IMG/VR virus record: IMGVR_UViG_3300031227_000034
Span: 1-64,000 of that record
Length of the DNA stretch: 64,000 nt
Direction: 5' to 3' (one strand)
From: a virus
Numbering within the stretch: position 1 is the stretch's first letter; every line of letters starts with the position of its first letter. Under the pieces are notes generated by a model, which saw nothing but the letters and a program-made list of their open reading frames with translations, was not told the DNA's origin and searched no databases. The position numbers and the translations under genes were made by a program. Positions 36,894 to 46,226 of this stretch are shown here, piece by piece.

Positions 36894-38231
36894 TTGACAA
36901 CCAAGTATATTGATACAAAGCTCGACCCTAACCAAGATAACTCTTGGGCGGAGCTTTTAGACCAACCTAGCGTTCCCACCATACAGAAAAAAAGCAAAGC
37001 CACCAGAATTGTAATACCATCTTCCGCAAACAACCAAAAAGTCGCAAAAAACTATAGCCTACAAGAATCTGTTGACTTTGGATACAAAATAAACCCCATA
37101 GTTTTCTCCTGTATTAAAATGAATATGGGTGCTTGTGCAAATCCGCCGTGGATTGTAAAAGAAAGAAAAGGAAACCGTTGGGAACTTGCGAAACCAGAAC
37201 ACGAACTCTACGACATCCTGAGAAAACCTAATCCGTTTTTAACTTGGGATATGTTGATGCAGTTTATGTCAGCAAGGTCAGACCTTTCTGGAACATTTTA
37301 CCTTTTTAAAAATAAACTTAAGGGGAAAACAAAAGAACTGTGGATTTTAAACCCAGACTATGTTGCCCCTGTAATATCTCAAAGCAAATTTATTTCTCAT
37401 TATGAATATAATGTTGGCGGAACAATACAAAAAATTCCGGCAAAGGATATAATTTCTTATTTGCAGGTTGACCCGTCAAGTCTATTCAAGGGAATAGGGG
37501 CGACACAGGCCGGAGCGTCAACCATTGATTCAGACAACAGCGCAGCCGATTGGCAAAAAACATCTTTTGAAAATGGATGTAAACCAGCCGGAGCGTTTAT
37601 GTTTACTCATCCAATGGATGAAGATCAATATCAGGCAGCCTCAGAAGCAATGCACGAAACCGTTTTAGGAACACCAAACTCAGGCGTACCGCTTATATTA
37701 GGCTCTGACGTAAAATATCAACAGCTATCTCTTAATGCAACAGAAATGGATTATGTTGCGTCAAGGAATGCAAGCCAAGCACAAATATGTGCAATGTATG
37801 GAGTCCCAGAAACACTAATTGACCCCGGAAATAGCCAAAACTCAAGTGACTATCCAACCGCAAAACAATCCCTGTGGGACTTTTCAATACTTCCAAGATT
37901 AAAGTCATTTGTTGATACTGTTAATTTTTATTTAGTTACTCCCGAATACGGCAACGATGTAAAATACTCCATAGACATATCAAAGGTTGACGCACTTCTC
38001 CCGATGCTTAAGGCAAAACTTGAAAGTGCAAAAATAATGGATAGCATGGGAATACCGCTCAGAGACACAGACGAACTATTAGGGATAAACTTAGACATAG
38101 ACAAAATCATTGGTGCGGACAAGGGATACAGAGCTATGAATTTGTGGCCTGTCACCGGAAAAAACCCTGTTGTTGAAAATGCAAAACCAACTGCCGAGGG
38201 GCAAACAGGAATAGCAAAACCAAAGAAATAA
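36894..38231 (+). CDS. portal protein (HK97 family)
   Basis: 445 residues, TTG start with AGGTGATAT upstream. VDPSSLFKGIGATQAGASTI and DPGNSQNSSDYPTAKQSLWD segments and the C-terminal domain match HK97-type portals, which form the dodecameric ring at the capsid vertex through which DNA passes. First gene of the structural module, followed by the protease. The N-terminal 30 residues are low in structure. Confidence 0.9.
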   Translation: MTTKYIDTKLDPNQDNSWAELLDQPSVPTIQKKSKATRIVIPSSANNQKVAKNYSLQESVDFGYKINPIVFSCIKMNMGACANPPWIVKERKGNRWELAKPEHELYDILRKPNPFLTWDMLMQFMSARSDLSGTFYLFKNKLKGKTKELWILNPDYVAPVISQSKFISHYEYNVGGTIQKIPAKDIISYLQVDPSSLFKGIGATQAGASTIDSDNSAADWQKTSFENGCKPAGAFMFTHPMDEDQYQAASEAMHETVLGTPNSGVPLILGSDVKYQQLSLNATEMDYVASRNASQAQICAMYGVPETLIDPGNSQNSSDYPTAKQSLWDFSILPRLKSFVDTVNFYLVTPEYGNDVKYSIDISKVDALLPMLKAKLESAKIMDSMGIPLRDTDELLGINLDIDKIIGADKGYRAMNLWPVTGKNPVVENAKPTAEGQTGIAKPKK

Positions 38232-38241
38232 GAGGAATAGA

Positions 38242-38931
38242 ATGAAGCGAGAAACAAAAGCACTACCATTCAGTTATGAGATAAAAGAAAAAGAAGACGG
38301 AGATTGGGAGTTTTCTGGATATGCAGCAACTTTTGGCGGAAAGCCAGACAGCTATGGAGACGTAATTCAAAAAGGTGCTTTTAAGAAAACTATTGACGAG
38401 CGTTTCCCAAAAAATCAAATTAAGATTCTTTGGCAGCACGACACAAGGCAACCGCTTGGAATCCCAATAAAAATATACGAAGACGAAGTTGGTCTTTTTG
38501 TTGAAGGAAAAATCACGGGAACCACATTCGGAAAAGATGTAAAAAAACACGTTGTCGCTAAAGTTATAGACAAGATGTCTATTGGATATAGAACAATTAT
38601 ACAAGAATACAACCAAGAAACAGAGATAAGAACACTTAAAGAGGTTAAGTTATACGAGTTTTCTCTGGTTACATTCCCTGCAAACGATAACGCAACAATA
38701 GACAGCGTGAAAGAAGAAAACGAAATGAAAGAAGAACTAAAAGAATTAACCGATTTGGTTAAAGAGTTGACTGAAAAAGTCAAAACATTGGAAGATATTA
38801 ACTGTAAAGCACTCGAATCAGAAAATGAGCCGGAAGATTCCACTCAAGAAGATGTTGAGCCGCAAGAAAAAACAGATGATGAAGTAGAGCAGGATGACAT
38901 GGCGAATCTTGCAGATTTTTTAAGAAATTAA
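38242..38931 (+). CDS. prohead protease (U35-type)
   Basis: 229 residues. WQHDTRQPLG with catalytic His66 and KMSIGYR with Ser113 match the HK97 prohead protease family (peptidase U35). The last 75 residues form an acidic coiled coil (ELTDLVKELTEKVKTLED) that may be a scaffold-like tail removed in maturation. It processes the capsid proteins before DNA packaging. Confidence 0.9.
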   Translation: MKRETKALPFSYEIKEKEDGDWEFSGYAATFGGKPDSYGDVIQKGAFKKTIDERFPKNQIKILWQHDTRQPLGIPIKIYEDEVGLFVEGKITGTTFGKDVKKHVVAKVIDKMSIGYRTIIQEYNQETEIRTLKEVKLYEFSLVTFPANDNATIDSVKEENEMKEELKELTDLVKELTEKVKTLEDINCKALESENEPEDSTQEDVEPQEKTDDEVEQDDMANLADFLRN

Positions 38932-38944
38932 ACGAGGAAAAACA

Positions 38945-40384
38945 ATGGCTACCGAAAACTTAACAGAAGTAAAAGAACTACTGAGCGAAAAATTCAGCGG
39001 TGTAGAAGAAAAATTTAAAACAATCTCCGAGAGTATCGAAGAGCGAGATGTTGCCAGCGGTAAAGACAAAGAAGAAGCCGCCAAGCGTGGTGACGAAGCT
39101 GCCGAGCAAATCAAGTCTATGGAAGCAGAAATGTTGCAACTGAAGACCGAAAACTCAGAAATTAAAAAATGGCAAGAAGAAAAAGAGCTTGCTGCTGGCC
39201 GTCTTGAAGAAAACCAAGAAAACAGCCACAAGTCTGTTGGCGAAATGCTTACCGACAACCCGGAATTTAAAAAAGCAGTTGACAACAAGCAGAATTTTGG
39301 AATGCATATTGAAGGCAAAGCACTCACGTCTTCGACTGTTGGCTCTATGGCAACATCAACCATCTATACCAATCCAGAACTTCTCGCCAACCCAGACCCC
39401 CTGTTGCACATGAGAGATTTGCTTAGAATGGTTCCGGTACAGGGCGGAACAGTGCAATTAATTAAAGAAACTGGCTTTTCTAACTTGCTGACATCCCTAA
39501 CTGCGACTGTTGGTTCTGGTGCTACCAGTGTTGCCGTTGCAAATCCACAGGGTTTTTATGTTGGACAAACCGTAACATTGGTTGACGGTGCCAACACTGT
39601 AGATTTTGTTGTAACTGTCGTTGACTTGGCAGCCAAAACTCTGGCCTGTGCGTCAATCACAACTTCGCACACCTACGCCGTTGCAACCACAAGAGTTACT
39701 ACAACTTCTTTTGCACCGACACAAGAGGGAGAAATTAAAATAGAGAGTGATTTTACGACTGCCCTCGAAACACTGACCCTAGAAACTCTGGCTCACTTTA
39801 TTGATGTGACAAACCAAATGTTGCAGGATGCACCTCTTTTGAGAGATCGCATTAACAATAAGTTGTTGCAGGGTCTTTACACATCCGAAGATCAACAGTT
39901 GATGTCCGGGACAGGAACAGACCCCAACTTAACTGGTATTTTGAACACAACCGGAATCCAGACTTACTCTTGGAGTTCAGGCGTTATTGGCGACAACCAA
40001 ATTGATGCAGTATTGAAGGCTTCAATTTTGGCAACCGTAACCAATTACGTTTCAGACGCAGTAGTGATGAATTTCACCGACTATGCCAATCTGAAAACTA
40101 TGAAGGGTACTTCCTCAAATTATCTCTTGGCACAGGATGCTAAAGAAATTTGGATGATTCCGATGGTTCCAGCAACATTTATTACAGCCGGAACATTCCT
40201 TACTGGTTCATTCAGCCAAGGTGCTGCTGTTTATTACCATGACGGAGTTGAAATTGCATACGACCCCTATGGTTCTAACTTCAAGAAAAATATGTCCACA
40301 ATCCGTGGTGAAGAAAGACTCATCCTTGGTGTTGAAAGACCACAAGCATTTGTCAAAGGTACTTGGGACAACGCACCAGTTTAA
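38945..40384 (+). CDS. major capsid protein (HK97 fold)
   Basis: 479 residues. The first about 100 residues are a charged coiled coil, likely the scaffolding delta domain, followed by an HK97-type capsid body (VPVQGGTVQLIKETGFSNLL, IDVTNQMLQDAPLLRDRINN, GERLILGVERPQAFVKG). The N-terminal part is expected to be cleaved by the protease. An inserted domain near residues 185-260 (VGSGATSVAVANPQGFYVGQ) may face the outside. Confidence 0.9.
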   Translation: MATENLTEVKELLSEKFSGVEEKFKTISESIEERDVASGKDKEEAAKRGDEAAEQIKSMEAEMLQLKTENSEIKKWQEEKELAAGRLEENQENSHKSVGEMLTDNPEFKKAVDNKQNFGMHIEGKALTSSTVGSMATSTIYTNPELLANPDPLLHMRDLLRMVPVQGGTVQLIKETGFSNLLTSLTATVGSGATSVAVANPQGFYVGQTVTLVDGANTVDFVVTVVDLAAKTLACASITTSHTYAVATTRVTTTSFAPTQEGEIKIESDFTTALETLTLETLAHFIDVTNQMLQDAPLLRDRINNKLLQGLYTSEDQQLMSGTGTDPNLTGILNTTGIQTYSWSSGVIGDNQIDAVLKASILATVTNYVSDAVVMNFTDYANLKTMKGTSSNYLLAQDAKEIWMIPMVPATFITAGTFLTGSFSQGAAVYYHDGVEIAYDPYGSNFKKNMSTIRGEERLILGVERPQAFVKGTWDNAPV

Positions 40385-40394
40385 ACAACAACTT

Positions 40395-40420
40395 TAAAGG
40401 GGTCGATATCGACCCCTTTA
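40395..40420 (+). terminator. palindromic hairpin after the capsid gene
   Basis: A perfect 26-bp palindrome around GGGGTCGATATCGACCCC, followed by little T. It may attenuate or protect transcripts so that capsid mRNA is more abundant than the genes downstream. Confidence 0.6.
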
Positions 40421-40439
40421 TCCTTTAAGGAGGAAATAA

Positions 40440-41339
40440 ATGGCAGCATTAAGCGGTCAATGTAAAATATTCGGAGCTACACTAATTGGTGAAAGCTCCA
40501 TAACAACTTTAAATACTGCAATAGATGTATATTTAACAAACGGAGTTGACGGAATAGAAGATGGCTCAAAAATATCTAGTGATACATCTGTATCAAATTC
40601 TGAGTCTGCTATAATTCAAGTTTCATCTGTTTGTGTTGGTGGCGAAAGAGCCGGAGCAACACCTTTGGCAAATGAAGCTAAAGTGTTTAGAACAATCTTC
40701 CATAAAGACGCAATCCCGGCTCGGGTCATTGCTTTACAGGCTGAAATTGATGACTGGCTTGACAATGGAATTAATGGCGGATCAAGAATTGATTGCCAAC
40801 TTTCTCTTGAACCTGCTGGAAACGGCGCTGTAGCGGCTGTTGCTATTGTTTCTGTGGTGTATATTGATACTGATGCATATGCTGCAAGTGCAATTTCAAT
40901 CGAAGATACCGCAGGTGTATTTACAGGCGAAAATGTCGAAACAGTCACCAATGAGCTTTATGACAAAATTCAAGACTATGAAAATGTTGTAACACCTGCT
41001 CTGGATGAACTCTTCAAATACCAAATGTTAGGCTACGGCGACCCCGGCGATGGTAATGCAATTCCGGTGGATGTTAGTGGTTCTTATGCAATAACTACAG
41101 CCGCAGCCGAAACAAATCCTTTGGCAATCCCGACCTTTGAAGGCCAACGGATTCAGATCAACTGCGATGTATATGCTGTTGGCGATAGAGTAATCACAGC
41201 GGCAAGTGCAATCAATGTTGGCGGCAACACAATTATGACCTTTGGCGCTGCCGATGATATGATTTTGTTGCAGGCTGTACAGGTTGCGGGTGTCCTTGCT
41301 TGGCGCATTATTGTTAATATTGGTGTGGCATTAAGCTAA
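40440..41339 (+). CDS. virion protein with a C-terminal beta domain
   Basis: 299 residues. The last about 95 residues (DGNAIPVDVSGSYAITT, ETNPLAIPTFEGQRI, AINVGGNTIMTFG) match a beta domain found at the ends of many phage head and tail proteins. The remainder is a structural region with no known motif. It directly follows the capsid gene and has AAGGAGGAAATAA; could be a decoration protein. Confidence 0.75.
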   Translation: MAALSGQCKIFGATLIGESSITTLNTAIDVYLTNGVDGIEDGSKISSDTSVSNSESAIIQVSSVCVGGERAGATPLANEAKVFRTIFHKDAIPARVIALQAEIDDWLDNGINGGSRIDCQLSLEPAGNGAVAAVAIVSVVYIDTDAYAASAISIEDTAGVFTGENVETVTNELYDKIQDYENVVTPALDELFKYQMLGYGDPGDGNAIPVDVSGSYAITTAAAETNPLAIPTFEGQRIQINCDVYAVGDRVITAASAINVGGNTIMTFGAADDMILLQAVQVAGVLAWRIIVNIGVALS

Positions 41340-41351
41340 TAAGGAGCGGAC

Positions 41352-41801
41352 ATGATTAAAGTTATTGCAACAAAAGAATGTCAATGCACCGAAAGCATTG
41401 AACAGGGTAGACTTCATTTTGAAATAGGCGAAGTATTTGGTGTTGTTGATGAAAACAGGGTTTCTGCCCTAGAGCAAGTTGGCTTGGCAGAATTATATAT
41501 TGAGCCAGAAATAGACGAGACTAAAATGCTCGAGCCTATTTTTGAGAACAAAATGGAAAGTTCTTTTTTTGAAAACAAAGAAGAAATTCCAGAAACAAAG
41601 ACGGAAGAAATTGAAGAAATAAAGACAGAAGAGACAGAAGAAACAAAGATAGAAGAGACAGAAGAAACAAAGATAGAAGAGATAGAAGAAATTCCTGAAA
41701 CAAAGATAGAAGAGCCAAAAGAAGTTATTAAAGAGAAAGCCCCCGACAAGGCGAAAGTGGAGACAAAGAAACGCAAACGCAAGAATAAAAACAGAAAGTA
41801 A
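41352..41801 (+). CDS. head-associated protein with Glu-Thr repeats and Lys-rich tail, 149 aa
   Basis: N-terminal 50 residues are globular (MIKVIATKECQCTESIEQGR); residues 65-125 are an EETEETKIEE-type repeat, and the C-terminus is Lys/Arg-rich (KKRKRKNKNRK). Likely an unstructured acidic-then-basic linker; function unknown. Upstream of a terminator. Confidence 0.7.
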   Translation: MIKVIATKECQCTESIEQGRLHFEIGEVFGVVDENRVSALEQVGLAELYIEPEIDETKMLEPIFENKMESSFFENKEEIPETKTEEIEEIKTEETEETKIEETEETKIEEIEEIPETKIEEPKEVIKEKAPDKAKVETKKRKRKNKNRK

Positions 41802-41813
41802 TTTTTGTTCCCT

Positions 41814-41850
41814 CTTGGTGGTATTATCTCCGCTGCCAAGTGGGTTTTTT
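41814..41850 (+). terminator. intrinsic terminator
   Basis: CTTGGTGG pairs with CTGCCAAG (eight bp with two G-U pairs) and is followed by TGGGTTTTTT. Confidence 0.6.
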
Positions 41851-41864
41851 AAGGAAAAAACAAT

Positions 41865-42188
41865 ATGGCCGAAGACACAATAAAATCACCCTTTGTAATA
41901 TTAAGGGAAACAAGCTCCGCAGCACTAGCAGAAAACTGGAATGACCTCAAGGGGAATTTTGATTTCCCATGTGGTTATGTTACCATAACGATAAAATCTA
42001 GCGTTGCAGCTATTTTTTCCGTTAAGGGAAGCAAAAACGAAGACGGAACTGGATATCACGAAATTGGAACAATGGCTTTTTCTGGCTCTGACACAGACCA
42101 TGTTTCTTTTGCCAACTCATATAGATATATAAGTGTATCAACGGCAACCTCTGTAACAAGCAGAGTAGAAATTATAGGTAAAATGTAA
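41865..42188 (+). CDS. small virion protein, 107 aa
   Basis: Beta-rich; starts MAEDTIKSPFVILRETSSAA. ATG after TTTTAAGGAAAAAACAAT. It precedes another beta-rich protein overlapped at its stop. Possibly a head decoration or fibre-related protein; no family recognised. Confidence 0.65.
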   Translation: MAEDTIKSPFVILRETSSAALAENWNDLKGNFDFPCGYVTITIKSSVAAIFSVKGSKNEDGTGYHEIGTMAFSGSDTDHVSFANSYRYISVSTATSVTSRVEIIGKM

Positions 42189-42559
42189 TGGCTGTTATTA
42201 AGACGGGATTTGAAAGCATTGTTGTAGACGTTGGGTCAATAGGCTCAATGCCTGCTCCAACGGCAACGGCATCCACCCTTGGAATGATTGATTCAAAAAC
42301 AGTCACGGCTGCCGGAACTGCCGAACAAATAACTGCCACATCCACAAACTGTATTAAAATAGACATTATGGCTTTGGCTGCAAACACTGGCAAGGTTTTT
42401 ATCGGGTCATCTGCGGTTAATAGTTTGAATATCTTCCTTGAAGCAGGAGGTTCTTATTCTGTTACAGTGCCGAGTGGAAACTATGTTGATTTAAGTGAAT
42501 ATTATGTTGACTCTGCTGTTAGCGGAGAAGGCATTACCGTAAATTATTTGAGCATATAA
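42188..42559 (+). CDS. beta-rich virion protein, 123 aa
   Basis: Starts MAVIKTGFESIVVDVGSIGS; TAATG overlap with previous gene. The sequence has AAGTAEQITATSTNCIKIDI, a pattern found in phage head and fibre accessory proteins. No family recognised. Confidence 0.65.
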   Translation: MAVIKTGFESIVVDVGSIGSMPAPTATASTLGMIDSKTVTAAGTAEQITATSTNCIKIDIMALAANTGKVFIGSSAVNSLNIFLEAGGSYSVTVPSGNYVDLSEYYVDSAVSGEGITVNYLSI

Positions 42560-42560
42560 A

Positions 42561-42689
42561 ATGATAAACAGAGCAAAATCCAACATAACAAGAGTGCCGC
42601 AATTTGGTGGACAGATTTGGTATGTTGACAAAAACGATGGCGATAACGCCAATGTTGCAAAACTTGACGTTACATTTTTGGAAGCATAA
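42561..42689 (+). CDS. 42-aa ORF resembling the start of a beta-helix fibre protein
   Basis: ATG 42561; contains GGQIWYVDKNDGDNANVAKL, similar to the IWYVDxNxGxDxN opening of beta-helix tail spike and fibre proteins. It stops after 42 residues, at the next gene's ATG. Perhaps a truncated fibre or a domain stub. Confidence 0.5.
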   Translation: MINRAKSNITRVPQFGGQIWYVDKNDGDNANVAKLDVTFLEA

Positions 42690-44189
42690 ATGAGTAAAAT
42701 ATTAAATCCAGAAAAATTCCCCTATGTTGGTAGCGATGCATTATCTGCTGTAACAGATGTAAAGAGTGCATTAGATTTTGTTGATGCAGGCGGAACACCT
42801 TCAAGCCCATTGTTGGCAGAAACAAACGATACAGGCATAACAACTGGTGATGTCAATATTATCAAATTACTTCCACCGCTTATTGTGGTCGGCGTTGATG
42901 TTGTTGGCAGGCATTACCCTGATGACTCGCAAAATATGTTAGCCGAACTTGTTGAGTTTGATGTGAGCAATGGTGAAATGGATGGATTATTAAATTCAGC
43001 ATTGCCTGCCGGAATCAAAATTGACCCAATTACATCCACAAGATTGGCTTTTGAAACGCTCGGAGTGGGCAAAACAGCACTGGGAATGATTGAAGTAAAT
43101 AAATCAACAGGAAAATATAGAGTTGTATCGTCCGCACAACCAGCTACTGCAAGCTCCACAGCGTACGAGACAAATCAGACGGTCATATATAAAAATCCGG
43201 TGACAACGGGTAAACATTTGATGCAACGATATATTGCTCAATCGGCATTGAGTATATCAAAACTTGGAATGTTTTTGCATCAATCAGTTTTGGGAATGTC
43301 AAGTGAATACGATTTTGTTTGCATGCGGGCTAACGGTAACGTGCCTACAGAGGTTGGCAAAATTTCAGCAACTCAAATATCGATATCAATGGGGGTTGGA
43401 AATACATATGTAGAACTGACATTACCTTCAACTTTTGATGTTGCAGCGAGTGAGGAGTTTTATATTGGAGTCAAAAAAGTCTCGGCTGTGACTGATACAA
43501 GGCTAGCCGTATTAAACACTACGGATCAAGCAGGTTTTGCAAATCTTGGAGACCTTAGATTGACTTTGCCATACAGCTCCAGTGCCACATATAATGCCTG
43601 TGTTGGCGATGATTCTGGTGGTTGGGCGGGTGGAGTGGGCTATAACTATCCGATACACGGTTTGTATATAGCATCGCTACCGAGTCCTGATTTTCCAGAT
43701 GTGGACACCGTAAACGGCTATGAAACATTCGCCAAAATCGGAGACAAAGACAAGGGATTATTTATACTCGGTGGAACAAATCAATCTTACAGACTATGTA
43801 GAGCCTCACAGCGTGAAGCGGCGGCGGGTTCTTACAGCGATCCGGCATTAGTTGGTGCTGAAATTCCGATAACTATTGAGCCGGGTGCTTTGAGTGGCAA
43901 AAATAGCCACAATCACACTGAGCCGACAAGAGTCACCACAACACCCTACACCGTTTTGATTAGCGATGAGGTGTTATTTGTCGATACCGATGTGGGGATT
44001 ATTGTTGTAAATTTGCCCGCTGGAATCAGTAGCAGAAGTTTAGAAATTATAAATTGCGGAAGCAGCGGAAATGATATAACCTTGACCCCAGATGGCTCAG
44101 AGAAAATAAATGGGGTGGCGGCAACCGTTGCCATAACAGACGGAAACAAATTGAGACTAACTTTTGAAACCACAGAACAGTGGTGGTAA
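42690..44189 (+). CDS. large virion protein, probably fibre or decoration, 499 aa
   Basis: Beta-rich with few Cys; begins MSKILNPEKFPYVGSDALSA. The C-terminal about 80 residues (TTPYTVLISDEVLFVDTDVG, EIINCGSSGNDITLTPDG, NKLRLTFETTEQWW) resemble a C-terminal fibre or adhesin domain. Its place between head and connector genes is unusual for a tail fibre, so it may be a head fibre. Confidence 0.7.
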   Translation: MSKILNPEKFPYVGSDALSAVTDVKSALDFVDAGGTPSSPLLAETNDTGITTGDVNIIKLLPPLIVVGVDVVGRHYPDDSQNMLAELVEFDVSNGEMDGLLNSALPAGIKIDPITSTRLAFETLGVGKTALGMIEVNKSTGKYRVVSSAQPATASSTAYETNQTVIYKNPVTTGKHLMQRYIAQSALSISKLGMFLHQSVLGMSSEYDFVCMRANGNVPTEVGKISATQISISMGVGNTYVELTLPSTFDVAASEEFYIGVKKVSAVTDTRLAVLNTTDQAGFANLGDLRLTLPYSSSATYNACVGDDSGGWAGGVGYNYPIHGLYIASLPSPDFPDVDTVNGYETFAKIGDKDKGLFILGGTNQSYRLCRASQREAAAGSYSDPALVGAEIPITIEPGALSGKNSHNHTEPTRVTTTPYTVLISDEVLFVDTDVGIIVVNLPAGISSRSLEIINCGSSGNDITLTPDGSEKINGVAATVAITDGNKLRLTFETTEQWW

Positions 44190-44199
44190 CGATAAATAA

Positions 44200-44976
44200 A
44201 TGGGTGTAACAGCAATACAAGATAGACTAACCATAACCTTGCAAGACGCAAAGATATGGCTAGGTTTGGGGGTTGATTACGAAACAGAATGCAAGGTTTC
44301 GATTAATGCAGACCCTCCAGATGCTACAGATTTTTGCATAACAATAAACGGAACAAACATAGCGTACACAAGCGGAACTCCGGCAGATATATTTAATGTT
44401 GCGGCTGGAATTGTAAATAAAATAACTCTTGAAGCATTAACTGGAATAACTGCAATAACAAATGGTGACGGAACATATACAATAGCTGGAACTTCTGAGT
44501 TTTCCTGCACGATAGATTCTCTGCAAAGTTTGATAGCAAACAGTGTTGACGAAACAATCTTAGAAACATTAATTACGGTTGCGAAACAAATGGCAGATAA
44601 ATTTTGCAACAATCCGTTTTATGATAGAAATGAAAATGGGAAACTTATTGACTCAAGTGGTGACGAATTAACAATAATAGATGGCGTTCCATCTGATACA
44701 GACGAACTTGTTGAAATAACAATACCAGAAGCAGTAAAGACTGGAGTTTTACAAATGTTAAGACTCTTGTGGACTGATTATCAAAACTCAAGTGGCTCTG
44801 ACTCAGGCTCTACTGTTACTGGAAAAATAAAGTCAGAAAAAACTGGAGACAGAAGTGTTTCTTTTGAGACAAGAAGCGAACTCAGTGGGAGTTCAAGTGT
44901 AAGCGAATCTGCAATGTTAATGCCAGTATATATTCAATCAATATTGTTGGCTTATCGTTTTGTTCCGGGGTTTTAA
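44200..44976 (+). CDS. head-tail connector with inserted beta domain, 258 aa
   Basis: The N-terminal 20 residues (IQDRLTITLQDAKIWLG) and LETLITVAKQMADKFCNNPF onward fit the gp6/HK97-type connector. Between them, residues about 28-105 (FCITINGTNIAYTSGTPADI, ITNGDGTYTIAGTSEF) form an inserted beta domain similar to inserts in the 46857 and 56919 proteins. It binds the portal and extends the neck. Confidence 0.75.
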   Translation: MGVTAIQDRLTITLQDAKIWLGLGVDYETECKVSINADPPDATDFCITINGTNIAYTSGTPADIFNVAAGIVNKITLEALTGITAITNGDGTYTIAGTSEFSCTIDSLQSLIANSVDETILETLITVAKQMADKFCNNPFYDRNENGKLIDSSGDELTIIDGVPSDTDELVEITIPEAVKTGVLQMLRLLWTDYQNSSGSDSGSTVTGKIKSEKTGDRSVSFETRSELSGSSSVSESAMLMPVYIQSILLAYRFVPGF

Positions 44977-45318
44977 ATGAAAATAAGAAGTGTAAACGCA
45001 ACCTATATAAGTATAGTCCATGATGATGACAAAGAAGAAAGTGCTTGTTTAACTTGGAGCGATGGAAAAGTTAAGCACAAGGGAGACTTAAAGAAGTCTG
45101 CCAAAGTGTTTAAGCATGTATGTGAGAAATATTCAAAAAGAGACTGTACTGTTTTTGCATTTGGTGGTGTGAAAAAATACCAAACAGCAAAAATAGATAT
45201 GAAAAACGGTCTATGTGTTTTAGAAGGTGATTTTGACAAATCTACCGTAAGTTTATTTAAAGAAGTGAACAAACTTTTATCTGGTAAAAAAGAAAAGAAA
45301 ATTGTCAAAGCTTTATAG
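44977..45318 (+). CDS. hypothetical neck-region protein, 113 aa
   Basis: Begins MKIRSVNATYISIVHDDDKE; soluble basic protein with Lys-rich C-terminus. No family recognised; position suggests a head-tail joining role. Confidence 0.6.
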   Translation: MKIRSVNATYISIVHDDDKEESACLTWSDGKVKHKGDLKKSAKVFKHVCEKYSKRDCTVFAFGGVKKYQTAKIDMKNGLCVLEGDFDKSTVSLFKEVNKLLSGKKEKKIVKAL

Positions 45319-45676
45319 TCAAAAAATTATTATAAATAGAACCGCAGCCGGAACGTGGAGTTCTGATGGCGAGGACTTTAACAATGGATTTGTGTCTACG
45401 TTTACAATAAAATGTAGCGTTCAGCCGTTGACAAGCAAAGAGTTACAAGTGTTGCCAGAGGGCATGAGATCAAGCCGTATTTTAAAGGTTTATACGTCTA
45501 GATCAAGTGCAAACAAGATAAGAACTGTAGACAGAGACGGTGCAACAATCCCAGATTACATAACGTATCAAGGGAAATCTTTTCAGATTTATTCCACAGA
45601 AGATTGGAATGAAAGCTTATCTGGAAAAACACCACATTTTAAGTTTTATATAAGTGAGACTTCGGCTAATGGGTAA
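45302..45676 (+). CDS. head closure-like protein, 124 aa
   Basis: TTG start inside the end of the previous gene (MSKLYSQKIIINRTAAGTWS). SVQPLTSKELQVLPEGMRSS and YQGKSFQIYSTEDWNE are typical of head-tail joining (stopper) proteins. Closes the neck after packaging. Confidence 0.7.
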   Translation: MSKLYSQKIIINRTAAGTWSSDGEDFNNGFVSTFTIKCSVQPLTSKELQVLPEGMRSSRILKVYTSRSSANKIRTVDRDGATIPDYITYQGKSFQIYSTEDWNESLSGKTPHFKFYISETSANG

Positions 45677-46226
45677 ACTTTTGGAGAGTGATATTAAAAC
45701 AGTCGATATTGACAAAGGATTTGCAAAGTCTGTTGCCAGCATGATTAAGGCAAACAATGTTGAAGTAAGTGTTGGATATTTTCCTTTCAGCAAAAGGAAG
45801 TCTGTATCTGCTGGGAGCAAGTCTTCAAAAAGAAAAAAAAGAACTGGCAGGTCTTTATATGCTGCCGAGGTTGCTGTTATTCAAGAGTTTGGAAGCAGAA
45901 AAACAAATGTTCCAGAGAGATCGTTTATGCGGTCAACTTTTGACACAAATAGCCCTATATATATAAGAGAAATTAAAAAAATGTTTGGAAAACTAGTTGA
46001 TCCAAGCGATAAAACTAAAATAAATGATGTTACAAAAAGAATCGGTGGAATAATGTCTTTTGATATTAAAAGAAAAATAATTGCATTAAAAAGCCCACCG
46101 CTATCCGAGAGGCGAATAAGAGAAAAGGGACATTCAAACCCACTTGTTGACACAAAACAAATGTTAAACGCTACAACGTGGGTTGCGACTAAGGACAAAG
46201 TTATAACATCAAAAGGTAAAGTGTAA
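45669..46226 (+). CDS. tail completion or minor head protein, 185 aa
   Basis: Start placed at ATG 45669. AAEVAVIQEFGSRKTNVPER then SFMRSTFD and NPLVDTKQMLNATTW are hallmarks of HK97 gp10/Mu gpG-type neck proteins. A basic insert (KRKKRTGRSL) precedes the motif. Overlaps the head closure gene by eight bases. Confidence 0.8.
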   Translation: MGKLLESDIKTVDIDKGFAKSVASMIKANNVEVSVGYFPFSKRKSVSAGSKSSKRKKRTGRSLYAAEVAVIQEFGSRKTNVPERSFMRSTFDTNSPIYIREIKKMFGKLVDPSDKTKINDVTKRIGGIMSFDIKRKIIALKSPPLSERRIREKGHSNPLVDTKQMLNATTWVATKDKVITSKGKV

